From assembly GCA_914767715.1 (NCBI GenBank), contig OU612065.1, positions 15,378,001 through 15,438,000 on the forward strand: a stretch of 60,000 bases of DNA. Reading direction: 5' to 3'. The DNA comes from Membranipora membranacea. Lineage: Eukaryota > Bryozoa > Gymnolaemata > Cheilostomatida > Membraniporidae. The notes beneath the pieces were generated by a model. The model was not told the DNA's origin, searched no databases, and saw only the letters and a program-made list of their open reading frames with translations. Numbering within the stretch: position 1 is the stretch's first letter; every line of letters starts with the position of its first letter. This document shows positions 1 through 18,721 of the stretch, in pieces. Both the position numbers and the translations under genes were made by a program.

Positions 1-362
1 CAATGACTTCCTTTTTTGAATGAATATTTTTCCTTTCTATACATTGTACACAGGACAGCTTGTCGGCTGACAATGTACTCAAAGCTAAAATTTATGAGAC
101 TATGAGCTCTTCAGAAAAACATCTGCCCACATTTATTGTTGAGATAAAGGGCTTGGGATTTAAACAGAGCTTTTCATGTTTGTGGGTTGGGATTATTAGA
201 TAAATGTAATTATCAGCTTGTAATAATTTAGCAAGGGTAACCTAAAGTAGGTATTATAATGAATGCTCATGAATGGTGTCAGTTAGGGCCCACATATGTC
301 AGGCATCACTAATACCTGATGTTCATATTAGCATAATTGTACGCTGCCATATAGATACTTAC

Positions 363-407
363 CAGGTTTCATCTTGGTAGGGTCTTGTAAATGAATCATC
401 TGTGAGC
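363..407 (-). CDS. onecut: Probable 15-codon microexon of onecut
   Basis: On the minus strand the sequence TTTTGTTTCAG precedes 45 nt that end in a strong donor, CCTG|GTAAGTAT. Both boundaries are in phase 1, matching the phase 1 donor of the CUT exon at 5785. After the joining glycine codon the exon would read SQMIHLQDPTKMKP, in the linker between CUT domain and homeodomain, where vertebrate proteins have a lysine-rich stretch. Its length is a multiple of three, so it could be skipped without a frame change and may be alternative. No domain is recognisable in so short a piece, and the call rests on splice signals, phase and position. Confidence 0.5.
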
Positions 408-3400
408 CTGAAACAAAAGAAAATATGGCATATGAGTTTTTATAAAATTTTTCAACAAATTATTTTGGACTACTTGGACATATTGTGGAACAGGGATATT
501 ATTTGAACTGAAATCAAGTTCGACGCTTTGAGTCAATGTGGATTCGTCGGTCATAGACAATCTGTGTAGGCCGGTTGCTTGATAACAATTGGGAGGTGCA
601 AATATGCGAAAAACTGAAACTACAAAATTGACAAGATTAATTAGTGGCCATTTTTGGTGTCAGCTACCTGATTAAACCTTTTGTCTTTAGAATTTCATTA
701 GGATTTAGTCAGGCATTGTGTGAAGCTTAATAGATAAAAAAATTCCAATGCACCTGTTGGGAAGAAAACTTAGAAGGGAATTTTCATCAATACTCATCAA
801 TAATTTAAGTGGTGATCTTGACGCTTGATATTATAATGCTCCTTCTATAAAATTATCATAGATGGGCACACAATTATGCTCTGCTGACTCAAGTGTAAAA
901 TTTGGCAAAAAGATCCCAGCATTATTGGACAAAGAAGCGGTGTCTTCTTTTGTATTCTTATGACAGTTATACAAGAAACAAACAAAAGCAATTTAAAAAA
1001 GGGCCTATTAGTATTACCCAAATATTATTGCTTGCATTCCTGCCACCATTTCAAACATGTTACGAGGCCTTGTGAAGTTTTTCGCTTTATATATTGTTTA
1101 ATATTATAGTAGTTGTCAAATCAAACACAATGCATCTCTCCTTGTGAAGAATAATACCTCGGCTTTTGTTTCAGGCTGCCAAGCATTTGCATTTAAGTAC
1201 TAACACACATAGACACATGCAAGAGTTCGCATTTGATATTAATACAATGTCAATTTATCCCTGGTATTATGCTAGGTTTGTTTGCATTAGGTCGCGTGGC
1301 AATATTTGCATTTTGTTGAGTGTTTTATGCGAACAAACCATTAGCAAGCCTTTCAAGCCTTCCACAGACCTACATTTTATTCATTATCAGAGCTGGTGAA
1401 AGCTTGATATGGCGACTCAATTGCCTTCAAGCTTAGGCAGTGCTGCAACCAACACACGACATGTAATCTAATGGAGTGCTGCCATAAATAAATTAGTTGA
1501 TGTCATGGCCACTAATTCTTCTCAGTGTTATATAGCATCTGCTATGTTCATCATATTTTCCTTTTAATTTATAACAGCAGCATTATGTGAGAGAGGTATA
1601 AATGGCGACGGCGAAAAGCATATGCCAGAACAAGGCACTTGTTCCTTTCAAAAGAAATTCCTCAATTTTTGACTTTTATTCAAAGTAAAGTCAATCATTA
1701 CACTCGTAAGGACAAGTCCACACAAATTATTGATATCAGATTTGTAGTAGTGCATGATCCAGGTGTTTCCCAGTAAAAATATCAATAAGGCATTCCCAAC
1801 TTCATCCACACACAGTTTTAAACAAGTTATGCCGCTACTGGTTTCCAATATTTCATCAGAGAATTTATGAATGGCATAGTTGGAGCTGTGAGCTGCGCCG
1901 AGACCAGAGTTTATAGATTTATGGATCGCTGGGTCTTAAAATACACAACACTGCTATGACCTGTACTTATTCTCTGTGGATCAATACAGGGAAGGATGAC
2001 TAGGACGTTTATCTACCCTGGTGTCCTTCTCAGATGACTCACACAAATCATTATAATTTTATTGAATTATGATATTACACCATGTTATATTCTGCACTAT
2101 ATTAATCAGCTGATTCATTGGAAACGGAAAACTAGAGTGCGGATGAATCTGTGAATTGTCCCGAGGTACTGTGGAAAAGTTCAGGATAAAAACAACCATT
2201 CAAAAAGTACAGCCAGGATTGGCAGTTTCATTTCTCATTTCTCTCCCCACACTAGATTTTCAAATACAGGTGTTTCGGAAAACAACTATTCACCTCAACC
2301 AACATAAAAGCTATAAATAAAATCTTGTCTCCTGAATTTTGCATTATCTTGTTGATGCTATCCACTACTGCTTTGTAAGAGTTGTATTCAGAAATATGAG
2401 AATGCTTTTAACGAAGCATTTAGGTCAGCGCCTTGTTCAGAGTAATTTCACACAACACCGGCAGCAAATGAAACCGAAGCCATGGACGTGTTGTGTTCGT
2501 TAATTATGTCATACACACAGGCTCTCAAGTACCCTGTCCCTACGAAACTTCATTAGTGAAGACCAAGTAAATCTTGTGTGTACCCAGAGTTGGGAATTTA
2601 TGTTTGATAGGCTTAGCCACACGCCATCTGCATGTATAATTAGATGTCATTCAGCCTGAAATGAAATTCTAAAAGTAGGGTTAAGCGGATATTATCCCAG
2701 CAAACTAGATCCCATTAGACAGCCGATTTCAAAGCTTTTAACTTGCCATGAAATAAAACAATGAGAGTACTAATCACGTAAAATGATTGCAGCAGTACGA
2801 CCTTCATACTGAAAATCATAATTATGGTTTGTAACATTGCTGCTGCCATATAACTTATAACTAGATGATTTGAAACTGCCCTAGTGGCAAAATGTCAGCT
2901 GCCTCGTTTTGTACCAGGCAGGGAGTTTTGCCCACAACCTCCTCATACACAACACTGAACATACAGTCCTCCTTGTAATATTTATTATGAGTTTGCCATC
3001 GTAATAAAGCCAGTGCATAGGAGATGATAAAACAAAGAGGATAATGCCATAGTGCGTCCCATGAGACGTTTGGAACTCTGTGTGTGCTAAACTGCTGCTT
3101 TATTACCATTATAGTGGGTTCTAGTAGCGTATAAATCACTAGCTGTTTGTGAATTAGAGTTGATGCATGCTTGATAAAGCTGACAGCTGTGTGTGAACTT
3201 GCTTGCTAATCAACCTCACCCTCTTCTGCCCTCCATAACACAGGGTGTGAATTCATCATTTCGTAACAATTTCCTCTCCCTTTCTATATTTCAACATGAG
3301 ACCTGCGCCTTGTAATGCATTATCACCATCCATACCTTGTCGGTGTCATGGAAGCCAGTGAATTGTGGAGTGGTGTATCAAGCCAAAAGTCTTCCTTAAT

Positions 3401-6400
3401 AATTTACTTCAAAATAACATTCAAAAAATTTATGATCAGAAAGATTGATTTCAAAAAGTCATGAATTCTATTCATTATTAGCTGTTAAAATTTCATGGTT
3501 TAGCTGTGATCATTGTGCTTGTAAATAACAAATCTAGGCCGACCTGTGATTGAACATGAGCACCAAACATTGTTTATGGTTGTTTGGTGATTGGTTGCTG
3601 CCATATGATATTATTATTCATGCTGCCTGCTTTCCAAGAGGATTTCGTGTTTCATCCAAAGATAAGCCAGTTTAATTATCACGCACTACTAGACTGGCTA
3701 CCCTTGAAAATGCTTTCCCAATAGTTGCCTCACATTCAAAGCCCTTGTTCATTTGAGATGGCAACTTGAGGATCAAATTTCCTTAGTAAAACAATACAGC
3801 TATTTGCAGTGCCAGCGCATTTCCTATCAGTGGAAAAAAGAGCTTGCATTTCCATCCACAGTGCGTCAGTATTCTACCCAATAAAAGGACAGCTCTAGTG
3901 AGGCAGCATATGCTTCAATTTACTCACTTAAAAGGCAAACAAAAATTCTACAACCAGAATACTTAAAGTGTGTTTGTTCAGGAAAACAGGCCTATGAAGT
4001 TTTAAGTCAGTCTCAAAACATCGCTGAATACACACTTATGTCAGCTTTCATGCTTATATTACACTCTAAGCATTCTATACATGCCAAGCGTGATATTTTT
4101 TTAGATTTTAATGGGTTGTGTTAAAAATAAAAACACGCAGCTTTTGAAATGAAAAGTCCATTTGCCTTTTTGAATTTTGATGATAGTTTTTCTTTGCACT
4201 CAGATTATTGAAGCTATAAGCGCAGAGTGTCAGCTTTATTGGCACTATGCTGTTTGCTGACTTATGACAGGACAAACTAACCGAAGGTGGAGGTGAATAA
4301 TGGGATTGACATCAATCGGCCATAATGGCTACTTTTTATTTTCGCCAAGAAGCTGAGTGGTGATGGCCTGTAAGAAATATATACTGAAGGGCCAAAAATA
4401 ACTAATGGAAAACCCAAGAAATCACAAATTAAATGCGATAGCTATGGTTATGTGACTTTTTACAATATGTAGTATTACTTGATGCCATTTTTTATGGTAC
4501 AGTAATGCAATATCATACATGACCTGATGGGAATACACTGTTTGGTAAATTACTAATTTAATTTCGGACATGTTTGTGTCATCACTTGGCAGTACGGCTA
4601 AGCTTTTGCCGAGTTGATACAATCTTTTTGTGGGTTCACACAGTGTTGCTTGGTATCCTGGGAGCGCTGTGCTCAATCATAATTCTGATTAATGAAAATC
4701 GGCCCACGATACAGACTTAGTGTTGAAGAAAACCAAGTGGCTTCATTTCACGGCCTTGATTAGCAGAAGCGATGTTGCGAGATAGGCTGTGTGTTTGTGA
4801 TGCCTTGAAAAAGGAGGAGCCTAGTACATTGAACTTGTTTATAACTTATAAAAGCCTGATTACGATTATTTTAGCTGCGCTGTGATAATGAACCAAATGC
4901 TGCTTATGCTTCTCTGATAATGGTGTATATCGCAAATGAATAAACAGCTGCGGTTTTGCAAACACAAGCTCTCTTAATTTTATCCCCATCCGACTCTGTC
5001 ATACAAATTTGCATTTTATAATTTTTTATTTGTACTAAAGTTTTGAGAACTTAAATTTAATACGGTCAATTTTAGGGTATTATATTTTTGGCGGTTTAGC
5101 ATTGTGTTTTATATCATATTGTCAAACAGACATTTGAATGGGATATTAGGCTTTCTATATAAGAGTGCTTGGAATAGAACAATGGCTAGGGTTCTCATTG
5201 TTTGCCCGTACATGTGAATTTACGCTAATGAATTGCCGGGAGGTTAACCATGTGATCAGTTCCCAAGTGGTGAATTCATAATGTGTTGTTGGTGCTTGTC
5301 GATCTAATTAAGTTGAGAGCAAGCTTGCCCAAATGTCACAGCACAGACATACAATGGCCGCCTCTGTCGCTCATACGACTACAAGTGTTTGTGTCCCAGT
5401 CCTATCATTATAACTGTGAAAGCTAGTGTGTGAATTTCTTGCCGATCAAGATTTTATCCGCAAGTGTTGGTGTCATTGGAAAAGCGACAGGCAATGTTAT
5501 TTTAATCACTGGAATTTCTGTAAAAAATCTATAACTCCCCCAACAGTTTAATAACAATATTCTCATTGATCCGCATTGATCCAAATTCAGATATCTCACC
5601 GAGTTCACACTGAACGTAATATTGATGAGTTGTAACACATGTGTAATGATATAAACCACGTGTTTCTACTAGCTCAACACCATTTGGTACTCTAACTAAA
5701 AGCTTTCAAGTCAATTGGACTTCAAAACAGACTACAAAGACCTCTTTTTTGGAGATTTGAAAAAACACAGAGGAGACAACTCACCAGCTAGACGAAGAGC
5801 AGACATTCTCTGGAATTCTGGTTCTTGAAGCCACTTCCACATTCTTCTAAAGGTCTCCCTTCCAGACTTGAGTTTGCTCCAGGGTTTGGGATTTCTCAGT
5901 AGGTCGCTGAGGGTGCCTTGGCTTCTACACAAAACTCTCTGAGCGAACACGGCTTGTGGAATGCTATACCTCTTTAATTCACTGCTGATCTTCTGAGCCA
6001 ACTCTTTTGTGTTTATTTCTTCCATGGGTTCGTTCTTACTATTGTCCATGTGTCTGTCACCTCTTGTCTGCATGTGTAACGGCTGTACTGGGCTCTGTGC
6101 GATATGCATGGCGTTCATTGGGTTGGCTGAAATCATCGGTGTGGGGGACTGAAGACTTCTGGAGGTCATTCTCACAGAATAATCACCGTACGGTGAGTTT
6201 GGTGACATGAGTTTGGGGTCGTTTTTGGGAGATGCTAGTCCATTGTTATAGCCGTGATAACCAATCGGCTGACCATACCCATTCATCATCATGTTACTGT
6301 AGTGAATCGGACTTGAATTACCGAAATTCAATTTGTCTACGTATCTGTAGTTATTGTCCATTGTGAAATTGTTGTTCTGCATAAGAGTGAAGCCGGAGCT

Positions 6401-6730
6401 GACGTTAGGTGCGTGCTGCTGAGGAACTCCAAATTTATCTGACACTGTTGAGATGGGCGGTAGAGGTTGTAGGCTTGTAAGTGTTGTGTATTGACCACCA
6501 TAAGCTGCTAGTGTAGGGCTCATTCTGCCATTTAATGTCTGATATGTTGGTTCAGGGATGTGAGAGCGTATCTCGTTCGAGTCGAGTACACTCGCTACAC
6601 TGACAGGTACCTGATGTTGTCGTGAAGAAAGCGGAGAGAGATCATGGGCGGCCATAAGAGGATCTGAGGAACTAGGAGAGTTGACATGGTCTTGTTCTCC
6701 TCCCATATCTGTGATATTCTCCATAGTCAT
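363..6730 (-). CDS. onecut: Onecut (HNF6-type) transcription factor, 5' part; homeodomain exon outside window
   Basis: The gene encodes a sequence-specific nuclear transcription factor of the CUT homeobox class. The large coding exon is 5785-6730 and a probable 45-nt second coding exon is 363-407. Translation begins at the ATG at 6730 (MTMENITDMGG), which resembles the start region of vertebrate ONECUT; upstream in this frame there is a stop and no ATG. Residues about 80-105 contain YTTLTSLQPLPPISTVS, the STP box specific to Onecut. The end of the exon carries a nearly complete CUT domain, running from EEINTKELAQKISSELKRYS to RRMWKWLQEPEFQRMSALRLA, almost identical to vertebrate ONECUT. The donor G|GTGAGT at 5785/5784 is in phase 1, where other Onecut genes split CUT from the homeodomain. 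No homeodomain-like frame occurs between 1 and 5784 on this strand, so that exon should lie left of the window. A 50-nt 5'UTR intron (6736-6785) is possible. The identity is very secure; the microexon is less so. Confidence 0.93.
408..5784 (-). other. Large onecut intron, no gene seen
   Basis: This AT-rich stretch of about 5.4 kb lies between the CUT exon and the presumed microexon. I read both strands and found only short, unconvincing open frames, and no homeodomain, tRNA or recognisable mobile element. It is much longer than the other introns here (mostly 0.1-2.1 kb), so it is a natural place for cis-regulatory DNA of a developmental regulator. That role is inference only. Confidence 0.55.
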
Positions 6731-6735
6731 AGCTC

Positions 6736-9700
6736 CTGAAATATCAAGCAGAGCCACTGTGAATGGTTCTAAAATGGCTACTCACAGATTGAAGAATATA
6801 AAAGTTTTCTCTCGTACACCGCCTGCTCTAATCAGCTCTAGTCGCTCTTTAGCTCTATTAACTAGTTTGCTGCTGCGTTAGGAAAAAGCATACAGCAGTT
6901 GCTCTTGAGCCTTTGTGTGAGCTCACACCAGTATACAACTGACTAAAGCTTATTATCATAAACACAGCGGTACAGCAAGAAACGCATGCGCAATTAACAA
7001 TTACGTCAATATAACAACGCTACCGCTAACAATGTGAGAAAATAAGGAATTAAAATCCCAAATCCCTGTACTATACTTGAAAACCCCAATGTCAATCTAA
7101 AGACAAAAATCCAACACAAAGGCAAACAGAAAGCCAAAATGTTAATTTGATTTAGAATCAAATATTTGTTGGCTTATACAAAGATTTACTTTAGACAAGA
7201 TGATCAGAATGATAGAAATATTTCTCACCTGAAAACAACACCATTGTGACACTTTCCTAAGCTCGAAAAAAAGTCCAAGATTTTTAGCCGAGCTTGTTTA
7301 TAGCTGACTTTCCTAACATAGGACTGCACTGCGCAAGCTTTAATTTGTAAATGCTGCTAATTCACTGTAAAAGCTTTATCCTGCCCTATGTTATTACCCT
7401 ATAGGAAAATTAAGCCTTCTCTTACTTTATTATTATTAAGATGAACAGCTGTCCAGTGGCACACTTATGGCACATGGCTATGATCTAATCCAATCAGCCA
7501 ATAGGACTAAAACCTAAGTTGGCATAAAATAAGCAGGTGCATCGAACCCCTGATACTAATATTCAAAAGCACAAAGTATTTCATCTTCAGTGTCATCGTA
7601 ATGTTACTTAATTTGGGGGCATTATAGAAACCCAAAACCAAAAACATTATTGAATAGAACAGCCGTAAATCTCATGTCAAACTGCCGAAATACATGAGTG
7701 GAGGTGTGGTGTTAATTGCTGTCTGTAGCCTAATTGGTTAATCATTGGGCTATTTTACGTAGATCTACAAAGTTCAAAGACAGAGATACTCAAAATATAT
7801 TAGGAAGGAGGATTTCAGTGACAAATTGCTCAGACTGTCAATTTCTTTGTGACAGTAGAAAACTAAAAAAAAGTGTGACATTAATCATCCACTCAGGATT
7901 TTATATTTTCTACTGTAATGAAAAATATAATTACAGAAAGATTTGATGGAGCAGTGAGCAAGCGAGCATCACTGAGTACATGAAAACTGATTACTGTTAT
8001 CCTGAAATGAATCAGTCTTTTGATGGTACGCTGCTTGAATGAATGTCACGGCAGCGCTGTTTATGCTTAATGCAATCATGACGATTATTGTGGCCAGATC
8101 TGAAGAAGTCTGCCTGAAGAGATGAAAGAATTAATAATTTATACGTACCATGAGGATGCGACGGATGAGGCATGAACTTAGCGAATCGCTGATGATAAGC
8201 CATCAGCGCTGTCATTTGTGTGCTGCTGAATTTTATTTTAAATGTAGCCACTGACTTTTCCTTAAGCTCGATCTTCTGCAGCGATGAGATGAACCTGTGC
8301 TTACCACTAGAAAGACTGATGTGCAATGTTTACAAAAATCATCTAGTCTTTTACTCCAGCGAACCAAACACAGGGATAGACTAATTACATAAATGGTTGA
8401 GCAGTCATACAGTGTGATGGCCACAGTGAAATCATTTGGTAACATTGATTTTCGACTCCAGATTTCTATAGTGCATTGTCACGTGGCACACAAAATAAAC
8501 AAAGCTATCGCAGTGGGTCGCGTGGCCTCTTATATTTAGCCCTGCAGATAATCACTTTTTGCATTCGAGCCACTTAAGAGATTTGGTGTGATGAGACTCT
8601 CTCATGCAATCTTGCTGCCATTTAATGATATAATGGCTATAAAGGCACATTCATTTACCGGACACAGACTAATTATAGATACACAGCATGGAAGAGTATT
8701 GGTACCTCCCCAAAAACTCCCACATAATAATACAAATAAGCAATTTACTATAATATCCTTTGTGTCTAGAAAAGAGCCAAAAAGGACCAAGAGACAAATA
8801 AGCTTCACCTTTTAACGGCCTTTCTGTGACTGTTTGTATAATTAAGTCAAATATTTGAAGACGCATATAACTTTACCTTTTAACAACAAAGCATCACCCA
8901 CATTTTAAAATGCCAGGCTGCATAACAATATCTTATTCAATGGAAATAATATAAGTCAAACTTTTTCAACAAAGAGAGTCATAAAGCATAAATAAACGAA
9001 AATATTTATATTGTATGTTCGATGAGAGGTGGTACTGTTTAAAAGATGGCGGAATATGAAAATTTACCAGTACAAAACTGTCAACAGTGTAATACAATAT
9101 TGATGGTCTGAAAAGATGAGAAAACTTTTGAAATGGCGCTTTTTTTTATAGTTTGTACAATTTTTAGTTCAAGATTTTTAATATTTTTTAGTCTACTAAA
9201 AGAGATCCTTGTCATTTCGGCAGCATCAGCTTCCACAGAAATAATATAATGCAAACACACCAATTTATATAGCAGAATGCATTAAAGCTATCGCCCTTAG
9301 CAACATTGCTGTTCATAGTTTATGCAAACAGAGAAAATGTCAAATATAGGCAGCAGCTTAATAAAACCTTGCCCATTTCAAGTAAGATATTGGCCAGTAG
9401 TAAATTAACCATCAACCCATCACTCATAAGTCTGTGCCGCATTGAGCTTTTCTATTGGAAAGGAAAATGTTCTCTCAAATTTACTATATTCAAGCATGAG
9501 GACTATCCAACTGGTACCAAAGCCTAAACTAAAAGATCAGTTGAATCATATAAATATGTGGAGACAAAACAAGCAGAATTTTTTTTGACGGACTAAGCTA
9601 CAAAATAGATACAATACATGACTCTGTGGTGAATAAAAAATGGTCAACCATACAATTTACTAGTATAGAAGTATATCTATCATTCTACCTATGTCCAGAG

Positions 9701-10660
9701 ATTGGCCCGGCGTCAACAACAGTTAGCTCAACTGGGGGGGGGGGGGGTGCGGGAAGTTTCAAGGTATCCTGTCATTACGATCTTTAACCTAAACTCATAT
9801 TTATCATATTAATCATATTTACGTAAACTGTTCTAGATACATCAGCCGTGATTTTGCTTTACTGTACCACGGCATCCGCAGGAAGTTTGTGCTTAGAATG
9901 GCAGAAAGATGTATTCAAATTATAAACTGTTTTATTTTTCAACACTTGATCCAGGAAAGTTATTTGCATGGAAGTTTGATACAAACAAAGTCTGATTCAT
10001 ATCGAGGCCAATTAACAGGACCACACATACCTATATATGAGAATATTATGCCAAAAGCTGATTATAATCTAATAAAATGGATCTGAACATATTCAAAAGT
10101 GGTGTAAAATAGCTTATAACATTATAATTTTATAGAGGCAACATGATATATTCATTATATATGTATAAATAGTAGTAAGATAATATCGGTATTATAAAAA
10201 GTACATGGTAGCAAATAAAATCTGGTGTCCATAAAACGGATAAGTATTCTATTCAATTGTTATCTATGGCAGTGAAAAAAGACCAAGGTAGCTCATTAAG
10301 GCTCACCTAACAGTCAGCACAACCAAGTTAGAGCAAGGATTGCTATAACATTAACAGTGGTCAAAAATTTTAAAAACAAGCTAGAGCCATGATATGTAGA
10401 GATTAATATATATTAACAGTACCAGCAACCTGGTCACAGCCTCGTACTTAATGTAGTTTGTGGCGAGCAAGAATCACTTTAAGCTACTCCTAACCTAAAG
10501 TTTACATTCAAAAATTAAACGAAGTGATCCAGTTATTTTTCACTGAGTTTGACACTACATATACGTCTTTAAAGTTCAAAAGGAAGTATGAGAAATAAGT
10601 AGTTGATCAAATCTATAGTATTAACCAGCTTTACAGGTTAGTAATGGTAACAAAGAAATA
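6736..10660. other. Intergenic region upstream of onecut and downstream of lix1l
   Basis: No supported coding region is present. The part next to 6736 should hold the onecut promoter and 5'UTR; a 50-nt candidate 5'UTR intron runs from 6785 (GTGAGTAG, minus strand) to 6736 (TTTCAG). A run of 14 G residues at 9734-9747 is a simple repeat. The short open frames on both strands have no recognisable motif and no splice context. I see no clear TATA box or terminator. Confidence 0.5.
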
Positions 10661-15668
<5,008 letters not shown>

Positions 15669-18600
15669 CACTCAACACATCAGAGTCCTCCTCAGCTTGC
15701 GTATACTGAACCTGTAACCTACAATATGAACTAATATAATAAACTCAAATAATAGTTTTTTTGATCAAGATGTATTGAAGAGTGGTTAATCATTTTACTT
15801 AAAACCTGTGGTATGCAGATAACATATACAAGGATTGAGGAACGTAATTCACCCTGCATAAGCACATGGCTATCTATGTATAATTTTAGCATTGAATTTT
15901 GGTCAACCAGTTCTGTGATGCTACAGCTGACGACATGTATATTTACTGAGTTTTCATTATGCTCCAATGATAGTCGTGAATCATAGAATATCGCTGCAAT
16001 ATCCAAAGGTGGCGCTGCCTTCCGCCATTGAAGGTAACTCAATACATAATTCAAAGCTACGAGATAGCAAAACCAGTGATCCATTATGGCCCAAATTATT
16101 CCATAGTATGATAGGGTCTGTAGTTTGAGTCTAACTAAGGACGCTCTCTGGTACTGTACTGGTTCCTTGTATTCCAGTCATAGCTTGAAGGCAAAAATTG
16201 TATCACCACCTTTAAAGTTTAGGATTATATTTTCCATCCATTCATACTGATTATTGCTTTAATTAAAAAGGGAAGAAAAACTATAATGTCCAGAAAATAA
16301 TTAGAATAAGTTATGATAGATAATCGTGAAACCCGAATATTGTGAAATTCAGTGCTGATTCTACCTTCATTTTCTCAAGCAACACAAACTCATAAAAGAA
16401 TGTCGGTCATGAACCAAGGAACATCCAAAACTCCAGCTAGACAATTGATAAATCCAATGGGAAACTTTTTTCAGTGTCTTGGTGCCGCCAGTAAACATAC
16501 TACTAGTCAATACTATCCCCTGTGGTTTGACAGGACTACTTGGAAATTTATCATAAACTTCTGACTATAATATAGACAAGTTAATATGTACATAAACGCG
16601 ACTTTCGGACACAGGCCTCTCGGAGTTTTCCCAAATCCAGTGAGCGAGTGCCCAAGTGGGGAGGTGGCCCATGAAATGACCACAAGGGAACTCTACCTAT
16701 GGACTTGAATCAACTGCAGAAGGCATATGCTTTTTCAAGAGGAGCATAACTAATAGATGATTTTCAAAACATAGGAATAGGCTGTTACCAGCCATTACTT
16801 TGGGTGTTTATAGCAGTCTTGTCAGTTGATCCACAGTATCGATTGAATAAATTGTACTATAAAAATTAGTCATGCCAATTGGTTAGATAAAGTTTGAAAG
16901 CAAAAAGACAAATTTGTTTAGTTCTCCACTACTAAGGGGGTTGACCAGAAACCATCAGCTAAGATGCTCTCGCCTGGGCAACTCTCTATGTCTTTCACAT
17001 AAAGGGTCTCATGTTCTACAATCTATTCCCTGACCAAATGTATGTAATGTACCTGTCTGCTACTGCCACCTGCCTACCAATACATATTCTTAATAGTAGG
17101 GCTATCAATTATTACTAGTAGCCAACTAATGTAGGCCTAAGATAATAACAACATCCCAGTTCTGAATTAGGGCTAGGACATCAAAGCATGTAGTAGTTGC
17201 CTTTGGTAATTCCACGCCCCAGGTGTCAATGAACATGGTGGTCTGAGGGCTCACCAAAGAGTCATCATTCTAACCTAGAAGTATTAGAGCAAGGGGGTCC
17301 AAAATGACTACTCAGCTACCAACCAAAAATGTCAACTCAATGATCTACATGTGACACTGGCAGTCCTATCATCATATCTATCTAGACTGGTCAGACAGTC
17401 TGCTCAGGCTACCTATCATCATCTTTGCTATCGGCTCCCGGGATATACCCATGCTTTTACTGTGCCATTGTCCAGTATCAACCATGATACTGTAGACAAT
17501 CACATGTGACATAGTAGATACTAGATAGGCAAGTCAAGGTCAAGGCATGTAAAGTAAGTCCCAGGGGCCCATGATGATGAGACCAATGAACATTGATGGG
17601 ACACCATCATAGTCCCCTCCTTTGGATTCCTATCTACTCTGGCTAGGGTCAACCAAAACCGTAATACTTCCAGTTTTTCATGATAATAATTTAAAATGGA
17701 AATGGGGATGATTAACAGTTATTAATATTAATAAATTTGTAATGAAATAACTAAGTAAAATCTCACCTTCAGTTACTCTCTTCTGTATCAACTTGTCTTC
17801 AACTACCAGGTTTCCTAATTCTTCATTACAAGAAACAAAAATGCACACTGTTAGTCCACTATGACAACTAAATGTCCACTATTCTGTGGCTTGGATATGT
17901 GTTAAAAGTAAGTTCAAAGTAAGTTGTCTGTAGGATTGGCAGTGTGAGGAGTGCTTGACAATACTCTACTTTTCCAATCCATAGACCTCATAGATAGCTT
18001 CTGTTATTTTCATCGGATTTAACTGCACCAAAACGACCAAATGGACTGTGATTAATCACCAATCAAAATTATAATAATAGAAATATACTAATGAGTCCAT
18101 TCCAATATCTTTCTACACTAAACCATGAGAAGATGACCCTTCCCTATGAACCTATATGACTTCGCATGATTGTCTTTCCACAATCAGCCTTGAAAATGGA
18201 TTGCATGAGGTGATAGCCATCACGGTCCACTCTAGTGTTCAGATTATCTGGTATAGCTCTTTCTTTTATTGCTTTTTATAACTATAATCCCAAAATTTTT
18301 TTTGCCGATCTCAGTTATAGCAATGAACTCCCTCTGAGGGAGTTAATAGGTTATAGCATTCTCCCTGCACATGAACAAAACAGAGAAGAGCAATTTGATC
18401 TCTAAAATATGACTAATTAACTCAGAGAATTCATGTTATCATTTTACTTTTTCTATGTACCTGCTCAACAGGTTCATCATTAGCCAAGTTCTAGGTAGCA
18501 TACCTCGTAAACCAACTACATAAAACTTAACATCTCGAAAAAGATAGATAAATGTGGCTTGCTGCTAGCTAGTGCATACAAAATGACGACGTAATGTATA

Positions 18601-18721
18601 TTGTCTCATGAAGTTAAAAGAGAGTGTCACAGAATGCATAATGACAAATTTCACCCACTATTCATATAGACGATAGAGGCAGGAGGTGAAGCTGAACAAC
18701 CATATAATTATATATGATAAT
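15669..18721. other. Intergenic region upstream of lix1l
   Basis: It should contain the lix1l promoter at its left end. A 117-codon minus-strand open frame at 15731-16084 and a 70-codon plus-strand frame at 16352-16564 have no recognisable motif or splice context, so I do not call them genes. A small inverted repeat, AACTCCCT-CTG-AGGGAGTT, lies near 18326-18346, and a short mobile-element remnant near 17440-17590 is listed separately. Confidence 0.45.
17440..17590. mobile_element. Short inverted-repeat element remnant related to the copy in the FKBP intron
   Basis: The left part reads CCCATGCTTTTACTGTGCCA then TTGTCCAGTATCAACC. The right part ends with GTAAGTCCCAGGGGCCCATG. The element at 51920-52655 has ACATGTCTTTACTTTGCCAA then TGTCCACTATCAACC on its left and GTAAGTCCCAGGGGCCCATG on its right. 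The shared tips in the same relative arrangement suggest a shortened, non-autonomous member of the same fold-back family. It contains no coding sequence. The boundaries are approximate. Confidence 0.5.

Noticed and set aside
1166-4676. Several 60-90-codon frames within the onecut intron
   Set aside because: Random-looking composition and none resembles a homeodomain, so they are not the missing onecut exon.
7720-7787. tRNA-like stretch (TAGCCTAATTGG resembles an A box; AGTTCAAAGAC a weak B box)
   Set aside because: It is only about 68 nt, the D and T stems do not pair, and no cloverleaf forms. It may be a SINE fragment at best.
8012-8445. Overlapping 104- and 70-codon minus-strand frames
   Set aside because: Two frames cover the same stretch, neither has a recognisable motif, and there is no splice context.
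15731-16084. 117-codon minus-strand open frame upstream of lix1l
   Set aside because: No recognisable motif, no splice context and no link to the lix1l frame. The in-frame TGA before the lix1l ATG argues against it being an upstream exon.
16352-16564. 70-codon plus-strand frame (SKTPARQLINPMGNFFQ)
   Set aside because: Starts without ATG, no family recognised and no neighbouring exons.
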